A stretch of DNA of 64,000 nt from an uncultured Erysipelotrichaceae bacterium (GTDB taxonomy: Bacteria > Bacillota_I > Bacilli_A > Erysipelotrichales > Erysipelotrichaceae), in the NCBI GenBank assembly GCA_934725085.1, contig CAKVAL010000003.1, positions 1 to 64,000 of the forward strand. The letters run 5' to 3'. Below the pieces are notes generated by a model. The model was not told the DNA's origin, did not search any database, and saw only the letters and a list, made by a program, of their open reading frames with translations. The translations under genes were made by a program, and so were the position numbers. Positions 58,150-64,000 of this stretch are shown here, in pieces; the stretch's first letter is position 1; each line of letters starts with the position of its first letter.

Positions 58150-59157
58150 ATGAATCGTATTAAATATTATTTTGAGCGTCTATTTGAAATAGATTGGAAG
58201 AATATGTTTAGGGTGGTATGTAAGATATCTAAAAGATGTCATAAGCCTTATATCCTTATTCTATTTGATACAATTTGGTGTTCTATTAAGTATGGTGCTG
58301 GCTATATGGATTATTTCCAATTCTTCTTTGAGAATTTAAATTCTAAACAAAGGTCCACATATATTAATCGTACTGTAAATAATAAGTATCATCGTTTATT
58401 GAATAATCGTGATTATTTCCATTTATTTCAAAACAAGCATGAATTTTTAAATACATATAAGGAATTTATTAAAAGAGATTTCTTATTGTTGGATGAATCC
58501 ACTTATGATGAATTCTTATATTTTGTGAAGAAACATCCTGTATTTATCGCAAAGCCTGATGATGGCTTATGTGGTATTGGTGTTGAACTTATTGATACTA
58601 ATGGATGTGACTTAAAGTGTCTATATGATAAATTGCTTACTAATAAACAAAACTTATTAGAAGAGAGAATAGTTCAAAACGCTGAGATGAATAAACTTTA
58701 TCCTGAGGCTATTAATACTTTAAGAGTTGTTACTATTAATCGTTTTGGTAAGGTTAGCGTTCCTTTTGTAGCTTTGAGAATTGGAACGGGTGGTAGGCAC
58801 GTGGATAATTTCCATGCGGGTGGTTGTTTCTCTGTTGTAGATAGTGATGGAGTTGTTAGAAAACCTGCTTTGGATAAAGAAAACAGAATCTTTTATGTTC
58901 ATCCAGATACTGTTACTTCTATTATTGGATTTAAGGTTCCAATGTATGATGAAGTAATTGAACAATGCAAGAAAATGGCTTTGGTTACACCTGAAATCGG
59001 TTATACAGGTTGGGATATGGCGATAGGTGAAAAGGGTATTGATGTCGTAGAGGCTAATCAATTACCAGGATATGACATTTATCAGTCTTATCCTCATTTG
59101 AATGCTGATTTGTGTGGTTTGAAGCCACGTTTTGATGAAGCTATATTTAATAAATAA
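58150..59157 (+). CDS. ATP-grasp enzyme, sugar-transferase-associated type
   Basis: The 335-residue protein has an ATP-grasp fold: FIAKPDDGLCGIGVELI (near residue 136), EERIVQNAEMNKLYPEAINT, TLRVVTI and the metal-binding VVEANQLPGYDIYQ near 300. It resembles the ATPgrasp_ST / alpha-L-glutamate-ligase-related family found in polysaccharide and cell-surface loci. It probably joins a carboxylate to an amine on a surface polymer or peptide. It starts 2 nt after the PASTA gene and closes the surface operon. Confidence 0.8.
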   Translation: MNRIKYYFERLFEIDWKNMFRVVCKISKRCHKPYILILFDTIWCSIKYGAGYMDYFQFFFENLNSKQRSTYINRTVNNKYHRLLNNRDYFHLFQNKHEFLNTYKEFIKRDFLLLDESTYDEFLYFVKKHPVFIAKPDDGLCGIGVELIDTNGCDLKCLYDKLLTNKQNLLEERIVQNAEMNKLYPEAINTLRVVTINRFGKVSVPFVALRIGTGGRHVDNFHAGGCFSVVDSDGVVRKPALDKENRIFYVHPDTVTSIIGFKVPMYDEVIEQCKKMALVTPEIGYTGWDMAIGEKGIDVVEANQLPGYDIYQSYPHLNADLCGLKPRFDEAIFNK

Positions 59158-59188
59158 TTGTTACTAGTAAATCCTTCTTTGGTATAAT
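59158..59188 (+). promoter_or_regulatory. Promoter of nifJ
   Basis: TTGTTA (59158-59163), a 19-nt spacer and TATAAT (59183-59188), followed by TTATACAG. The same boxes, spacing and downstream bases occur before the second alcohol dehydrogenase gene. Confidence 0.6.
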
Positions 59189-59220
59189 TTATACAGATAC
59201 TTTAGGAGGATTTTTTTAAT

Positions 59221-62200
59221 ATGGGAAAAGTATTCCAATCAATGGATGGAAATACAGCTACTGCCCATTGCGCGTATGCGTTTACTGAAGTAGCTTGTAT
59301 TTATCCAATTACACCTTCTTCTCCAATGGCTGAAGTTATCGACACTTGGTCAACAGAGGGCCGTAAGAACATTTTTGATTCAACTGTAAAGGTTGTAGAA
59401 ATGCAATCTGAAGGTGGTGCTGCTGGTGCTTTACACGGTGCTTTACAAGGTGGTACTTTAGGTGCTACATTTACTGCTTCACAAGGTTTCTTGTTGATGA
59501 TTCCTAATATGTATAAGTTAGCAGGTGAATTATTGCCAGCTGTTATTCATACTAGTGCTAGATCTTTAGCAGGCCGTGCTTTGTCAATTTTTGGTGATCA
59601 CCAAGATATCTACTCTGCAAGACAAACAGGTATGTGTATGCTTGCTTCTCATTCTGTTCAAGAATGTATGGATCTTGCTGGTGTAGCTCACTTGGCTGCT
59701 ATTAAGGGTTCACTTCCTTTCATTCATTTCTTTGATGGCTTTAGAACTTCTCATGAAATTCAAAAGGTTGAAGTAATGGATCAAGAATTCTTAAAATCAC
59801 TTGTTGATATGGATGCAGTTGCTAAGTTTAAGGCTAACGCTTTAAACCCTCATACAAATCCAGTAACAAGAGGTGGTGCTGAGAATGATGATATTTACTT
59901 CCCAGCTAGAGAAGCTGCTAATGGTTATTATGAAGCTATTCCTGATATCGTTAACGATTATATGCAAAAGATTTCTGAGCATACAGGAAGAACTTATGCT
60001 CCATTTACTTACTATGGTGCACCTGATGCTGATAGAATTATCATCGCTATGGGTTCTGTTACTGAAACAATCAAGGAAACTATCGATGCTTTAAGTGCTA
60101 AGGGTGAAAAGGTTGGCTTAATTAAGGTTCATCTATATAGACCATTCTCTGTTAAATATCTTGAAAAGGTATTACCAGCTAGTGTTAAGAAAATTGCTGT
60201 TCTTGATAGAACAATCGAAGCTGGCGCTAGAGAACCTCTATTCTTAGATGTTTGTGATGCTTTAAGAGAACACAAAGATTTAACAATCATTGGTGGTAGA
60301 TATGGTTTATCAAGTAGAGATACTGCTCCAAACCAAATCAAGGCTGTATATGATGAATTAGCTCATGATAATCCAAGAGAAGAATTTACAATTGGTATTG
60401 AAGACGATGTTACTCATTTATCACTTCCAGTTGATCCTAACTTCCATGTAGATGCAGATTACACATCTTGTCTATTCTTTGGTTTAGGTAGTGATGGTAC
60501 TGTTGGTGCTAACAAGTCATCTATTAAGATTATTGGTGATAATACAGACCAATATGCACAAGCATATTTCCAATATGACTCTAAGAAGGCTGGTGGTGTT
60601 ACTAGATCTCACTTAAGATTTGGTCCTTCTCCTATTAGATCTACATATTATATTAGTAATGCTGACTTTATTTCTTGTTCATTAGATTCATACTGCTTCA
60701 AGTATGATATGACTAAGCAATTAAAGGATGGTGGTACTTTCTTACTTAACACTTCTTTCCCTAAGGAAGAAATTGCTAAGCACTTACCAAATAGAATGCT
60801 TGCAGGTTTAGCTAAGAAGCATGCTAAGTTCTATATCATTGATGCTACAAAGATTTGTGCTGAAATTGGTATGGGTAGAAGAACAAATACTACTCTTCAA
60901 TCTGCATTCTTCGCATTGAACGAACAAATCATGCCATATGATAAGGCTCTAGAACTTATGAAATATATGGCTAAGAAGTCTTACTCTAAGAAGGGTGATG
61001 ATGTAGTTGAAATGAACTACAAAGCAATTGATGCTGGTAAGGCAGGTCTTGTTGAAGTTACTGTTGATCCAGCTTGGGCTGAATTAACATATGATGCTAA
61101 TAAGGCTAATACAGGTGATGCTTACTTTGATAATCATGTATCTGTAATTAACGCATTAGATGGTTATGATCTACCAGTTTCTAACTTCTTGAAGTATGGA
61201 TTACCTGATGGTTCATTACAATCAAATGTTGCATTCAAGGAAAAGAGAACTATCGCAGTTAAGGTTCCTAAGTGGAATGCTGAAAATTGTATCCAATGTG
61301 GTTTCTGTGCATTTGTATGTCCACATGCTACTATTAGACCAGTTCTATTAACTGATGAAGAAATCAAGAATGCACCAAAAGAATTTGATACTATTCCTGC
61401 TATGGGTAAGGGTGTTGAAAACCTTAAGTTCAGAATTCAAGTTTCACCTGCTAACTGTGTAGGTTGTGGTTTGTGTGCTGAAGAATGTCCAGGTAAGGGT
61501 GGTAAGAAGGCTCTTGAAATGGTTGATGTTAATGAAGAACTTGAAAATGAAGTTCTTGCAGACTACATGTTCAAGGATCTAGAACCTAAGACAACTTATT
61601 ATCCAACTAATACAATTAAGGGTTCTCAATTCTTAAAGCCTTACTTTGAAGTATCTGGTGCTTGTCCTGGATGTGGTGAAGCTCCTTACTATAAGTTAGT
61701 TTCTCAATTATTCGGACGTGATATGCTAGTTGCGAATGCTACTGGTTGTTCAATGATTTACTGTTCAAGTGCTCCATCTACTCCGTTTGTTAAGGATAAG
61801 AATGGTGAAGGTGTTGCTTGGGCTAACTCATTATTTGAAGATAATGCTGAATATGGCTATGGTATGGCTATTGCTCAAAACTACAAAGAATCTAAGATTT
61901 TAAGCATCATGGAAGCTAATTTAGATTCTGATTGTGGAGAAGTCTTCAAGAAATATATCGCTGCTGGCAACAATAGAGATGCTCAAAGAGCATGTGTTGA
62001 CGAAGTAGTTGCTGCTGTTAAGGCTAGCTCAAATCCTGCAGTTAAGGAATTATTAGAATTCGAAAGAGATCTAGTATCTAAGTCTGTATGGATCGTTGGT
62101 GGTGACGGTTGGGCATACGATATCGGTTATGGAGGCCTAGACCATGTACTTGCTAATAACGTTAATGTTAACGTATTAGTTCTAGATACAGAAGTTTACT

Positions 62201-62724
62201 CTAATACTGGTGGTCAATCTTCTAAGTCATCTCAAGCTGCTTCTATTGCCAAGTTTGCTGCTGGTGGTAAGGCTACAGCTAAGAAAGACTTAGGCCAAAT
62301 CGCTATGGCTTATGGTCATGTATATGTTGCTTCAGTATCTATGGGTGCTAACAGAATGCAATTATTAAAGGCTCTTGAAGAAGCTGAAAGCTACGATGGA
62401 CCATCTCTAATCATTGCTTACTGTCCATGTGCTGAACAAGGTATCAGATCTGGTCTTGCTTCTCAACAAAAGGTTGAAGCTAATGCCGTTAAGTGTGGTT
62501 ACACTACTCTATACAGATTCGACCCACGTAAGGAACAACCTCTAACAATCGATTCTAAGGAACCAAATTGGGATGAATTCGAAGCATTCTTAATGAATGA
62601 AAACAGATACAACCAATTACCTAAGATCAGAGGTCAAGAGGCTGCTGAAGCTGCATTTGCTAAGACAAAGAGCGATGCTCAAAAGCGTTATAAGAGACTA
62701 GTTGCTCTATCTAAAGAGTACTAA
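59221..62724 (+). CDS. nifJ: Pyruvate:ferredoxin (flavodoxin) oxidoreductase
   Basis: The 1167-residue single-chain enzyme converts pyruvate and CoA to acetyl-CoA, CO2 and reduced ferredoxin. Domain I has ACIYPITPSSPMAE. The ferredoxin-like domain V has CIQCGFCAFVCPHA and CVGCGLCAEECPG (residues about 690-765). The TPP domain has CPGCGEAPYYKL, GGDGWAYDIGYGGLDHV and NTGGQSSKSS. Codon use is strongly biased, as expected for a very abundant protein. AGGAGG lies upstream. The small ferredoxin at 11.7 kb is a plausible electron acceptor. Confidence 0.98.
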   Translation: MGKVFQSMDGNTATAHCAYAFTEVACIYPITPSSPMAEVIDTWSTEGRKNIFDSTVKVVEMQSEGGAAGALHGALQGGTLGATFTASQGFLLMIPNMYKLAGELLPAVIHTSARSLAGRALSIFGDHQDIYSARQTGMCMLASHSVQECMDLAGVAHLAAIKGSLPFIHFFDGFRTSHEIQKVEVMDQEFLKSLVDMDAVAKFKANALNPHTNPVTRGGAENDDIYFPAREAANGYYEAIPDIVNDYMQKISEHTGRTYAPFTYYGAPDADRIIIAMGSVTETIKETIDALSAKGEKVGLIKVHLYRPFSVKYLEKVLPASVKKIAVLDRTIEAGAREPLFLDVCDALREHKDLTIIGGRYGLSSRDTAPNQIKAVYDELAHDNPREEFTIGIEDDVTHLSLPVDPNFHVDADYTSCLFFGLGSDGTVGANKSSIKIIGDNTDQYAQAYFQYDSKKAGGVTRSHLRFGPSPIRSTYYISNADFISCSLDSYCFKYDMTKQLKDGGTFLLNTSFPKEEIAKHLPNRMLAGLAKKHAKFYIIDATKICAEIGMGRRTNTTLQSAFFALNEQIMPYDKALELMKYMAKKSYSKKGDDVVEMNYKAIDAGKAGLVEVTVDPAWAELTYDANKANTGDAYFDNHVSVINALDGYDLPVSNFLKYGLPDGSLQSNVAFKEKRTIAVKVPKWNAENCIQCGFCAFVCPHATIRPVLLTDEEIKNAPKEFDTIPAMGKGVENLKFRIQVSPANCVGCGLCAEECPGKGGKKALEMVDVNEELENEVLADYMFKDLEPKTTYYPTNTIKGSQFLKPYFEVSGACPGCGEAPYYKLVSQLFGRDMLVANATGCSMIYCSSAPSTPFVKDKNGEGVAWANSLFEDNAEYGYGMAIAQNYKESKILSIMEANLDSDCGEVFKKYIAAGNNRDAQRACVDEVVAAVKASSNPAVKELLEFERDLVSKSVWIVGGDGWAYDIGYGGLDHVLANNVNVNVLVLDTEVYSNTGGQSSKSSQAASIAKFAAGGKATAKKDLGQIAMAYGHVYVASVSMGANRMQLLKALEEAESYDGPSLIIAYCPCAEQGIRSGLASQQKVEANAVKCGYTTLYRFDPRKEQPLTIDSKEPNWDEFEAFLMNENRYNQLPKIRGQEAAEAAFAKTKSDAQKRYKRLVALSKEY

Positions 62725-62735
62725 TTAATCAAATT

Positions 62736-62764
62736 AAAGGAGTTATCAATCGATAACTCCTTTT
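62736..62764. terminator. Bidirectional terminator between nifJ and the minus-strand gene
   Basis: AAAGGAGTTATC (62736-62747) and GATAACTCCTTT (62752-62763) form a 12-bp perfect stem with a 4-nt loop, with A- and T-rich flanks. Confidence 0.92.
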
Positions 62765-63748
62765 CTATAGAAATAATTCATCATATAAGCATTCTATTTT
62801 TTTATTATCATAAGCTATTATAGAAATAATATCTTTAACTAATTCTTTATCAACTACATCTAATTTATTGAGATATTCTTCTTTAGGCAAAGTTATTAGA
62901 TTACTGAACTCATCGTCTTCATTAAAATATTCGACTCCATAATTACTTCCTTTATGAGAGAACAAATAAATATAATTATTAAAACCACAATAAAACTTCT
63001 GTCCTACATCAAATTTAAAGTAATGATTTTTAAAAATATCTTCATTCTTACTTTTATTTTTAGCTTTAATTTCTATTGAATATTTCTTTTCTGAAATGAT
63101 TTGATATGCACTATTTAAAAATGTATCAATCACTTTATTACACAGACGATATCTATTTCGATTTAACTTGATTTCACCATTTTTATCTTCAACAAGTTTA
63201 TATATTTTAGCCTTATTATTCTTTGAATCAAATTTATGAATATAATACAAGTTATGGTCATCTTTAATAATATTTCCTTCTCGAAAACAATGAACACTAT
63301 CTATTAAAATCTTTCTTTTTGATCTTAATCTTAAATTAATATCGTTCATATGATTAACTTTAAGGCTGTCTACTATATAAAGAAGCTCGTTTTTATCTAT
63401 TTCATAACAAGTATTTAGGTAAAAATAAGTATTTTTTGTGAAGTGATAATTATCTTTGTTTAAAAGATAATGCTTATTTAAATCGCTTTTCTGACTGGTG
63501 CCACTATATGCATATACAAAGTTTTTTTCTTTCTTTGCCACTATAAAAGGGCGAATACGATGTCTCTGACCTAATTTTTCTAAATTATCGGTTCTTGTTA
63601 CCCCAAAGACAATATCACCGGGTCTAATTTCTTTAAATAACTTATCATGATCAATATCTTTTAATTGAGGAACTAAGTCAATTAGTGATGGTTCTTTCTT
63701 CTTAAATATGTTTTTAAGAAAGTTTAAAATTCTTTTTAATAATTCCAT
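62765..63748 (-). CDS. Unrecognised protein with a possible PemK/SH3-like N-terminal part
   Basis: The 327-residue cytoplasmic protein is rich in Lys, Asn and Tyr. Residues about 40-75 (IRPGDIVFGVTRT, then HRIRPFIVAKKEKNFVYAYS) recall the SH3-like barrel of PemK/MazF or KOW-type proteins, but the rest matches nothing known to me. A charged middle and a C-terminal beta-rich part follow. No membrane segment or signal peptide is seen. The Shine-Dalgarno AAAAGGAG is locked in a long hairpin just before the ATG. No toxin-antitoxin partner is adjacent. Confidence 0.65.
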   Translation of the reverse strand: MELLKRILNFLKNIFKKKEPSLIDLVPQLKDIDHDKLFKEIRPGDIVFGVTRTDNLEKLGQRHRIRPFIVAKKEKNFVYAYSGTSQKSDLNKHYLLNKDNYHFTKNTYFYLNTCYEIDKNELLYIVDSLKVNHMNDINLRLRSKRKILIDSVHCFREGNIIKDDHNLYYIHKFDSKNNKAKIYKLVEDKNGEIKLNRNRYRLCNKVIDTFLNSAYQIISEKKYSIEIKAKNKSKNEDIFKNHYFKFDVGQKFYCGFNNYIYLFSHKGSNYGVEYFNEDDEFSNLITLPKEEYLNKLDVVDKELVKDIISIIAYDNKKIECLYDELFL

Positions 63749-63750
63749 TC

Positions 63751-63797
63751 GTACACTCCTTTTCTAACTTACCTTAATTGTAAGAAAAAGGGTGTAC
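63751..63797 (-). promoter_or_regulatory. Leader hairpin hiding the ribosome-binding site of the minus-strand gene
   Basis: The arms 63751-63772 and 63780-63797 are nearly complementary: GTACAC and GTGTAC at the base, CTTAC and GTAAG at the tip, and a TTTTC/AAAAAG region between. The loop has 7 nt. On the minus-strand mRNA the inner arm contains AAAAGGAG, two bases before GAATG. Confidence 0.7.
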
Positions 63798-63812
63798 ATA
63801 AATCACACCACC

Positions 63813-63842
63813 CAAAAGAAAAGTAGGAACTTGATCCTACTT
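63813..63842 (-). terminator. Terminator of plsY overlapping its stop codon
   Basis: On the minus strand AAGTAGGA and TCCTACTT form an 8-bp stem with a 6-nt loop, followed by TTCTTTTGG. The TAG stop lies in the 5' arm. Confidence 0.75.
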
Positions 63843-64000
63843 GATAAATGAAACTTTATTTTCTTTTCCTTGAATCAATCTCTTAATATTAGCTCTATGC
63901 ATAAATATTACAAATAATGTAAGAAGTAATACTAGAGTAGCTAATGAGTTATCCTTATATGTCAAAAAACCCATGATAGTTGCCATTGTTAGTGCCGACA
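63837..64000 (-). CDS. plsY: Glycerol-3-phosphate acyltransferase PlsY, C-terminal end
   Basis: The partial frame runs off the window edge. The last 54 residues include two membrane segments (SALTMATIMGFLT and LATLVLLLTLFVIFM) and the family's C-terminal signature MHRANIKRLIQGKENKVSF. PlsY transfers acyl groups from acyl-phosphate to glycerol-3-phosphate at the membrane, the first step of phospholipid synthesis. The N-terminal catalytic motifs lie outside the window. Confidence 0.9.
   Translation of the reverse strand, partial: SALTMATIMGFLTYKDNSLATLVLLLTLFVIFMHRANIKRLIQGKENKVSFIK

Noticed and set aside
59161..59170. Palindrome TTACTAGTAA in the nifJ promoter
   Set aside because: Ten bases in A+T-rich DNA are expected by chance, and it does not match a regulator site I can name.
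1..64000. tRNA, rRNA and CRISPR arrays
   Set aside because: Looked for tRNA-like ends and spaced identical repeats across intergenic regions; none was seen.

Overview
The window is chromosomal DNA from a low-G+C, anaerobic, fermentative Firmicute. TGA is used as a normal stop. The likely group is Erysipelotrichia-like: there is a pyruvate:ferredoxin oxidoreductase, iron-dependent alcohol dehydrogenases, a reverse rubrerythrin, mannose-family PTS genes and an IS1634-type element, with no respiratory genes. That placement is inferred from gene content and codon use, not from an rRNA gene.

Layout. 1-6.9 kb: a gene remnant, a lipoprotein, a LysR regulator, a CmpB-like membrane protein and a permease-ATPase-permease ABC operon. 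6.9-10.1 kb: a T-box riboswitch and hisS-aspS. 10.1-14.3 kb: an SLC13-type transporter, a 57-residue ferredoxin, miaB, a reverse rubrerythrin and an orphan Phd-type antitoxin. 14.4-21.0 kb: rnjB, ftsK/spoIIIE and a YmfF/YmfH-like peptidase pair, an order also known in Bacillus. 21.0-25.2 kb: ssb, ffh, a small lipoprotein, rpsP, khpA, rimM and trmD. 25.2-34.3 kb: an accessory segment that separates trmD from rplS, which are usually adjacent. It holds a HAD hydrolase, an alcohol dehydrogenase, two tandem copies of what looks like an undescribed type I toxin-antitoxin locus, a GntR regulator, an IS1634-like element with a 115-bp target duplication, a mannose-family PTS operon with a BtpA/SgcQ-like protein, and a decayed third toxin-antitoxin copy. 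34.3-42.1 kb: rplS, lepB, a LOG-family gene, a small insertion carrying a rhuM fragment, ylqF, rnhB, dprA, topA and trmFO. 42.2-50.9 kb: a second alcohol dehydrogenase, then rpsB-tsf-pyrH-frr-uppS-cdsA-dxr-rseP and a small membrane protein. 50.9-59.2 kb: galE and a surface operon (Phd-like protein, anchored protein, glucosaminidase, PASTA-repeat protein, ATP-grasp enzyme). 59.2-64.0 kb: nifJ, an unrecognised minus-strand gene with a ribosome-binding site buried in a hairpin, and the 3' end of plsY.

How the genes work together. Most of the window is translation, RNA processing, secretion, isoprenoid and lipid housekeeping in conserved blocks. NifJ, the small ferredoxin and the two alcohol dehydrogenases fit pyruvate fermentation with disposal of reducing equivalents. 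GntR plausibly controls the divergent PTS operon.

Two regulatory themes stand out. Several genes (ffh, rimM, lepB, gntR, probably the Phd-like gene and miaB) lack a Shine-Dalgarno sequence and have a -10 box 6-9 nt before the start codon, as expected of leaderless or nearly leaderless mRNAs; most of these starts sit directly behind a terminator. The most interesting candidate system is the tandem type I toxin-antitoxin locus at 27.15-27.74 kb. Each copy encodes a 20-residue hydrophobic peptide on the minus strand, with a convergent short plus-strand RNA, a shared bidirectional terminator, trans-complementary direct repeats and 5'-3' mRNA pairing.
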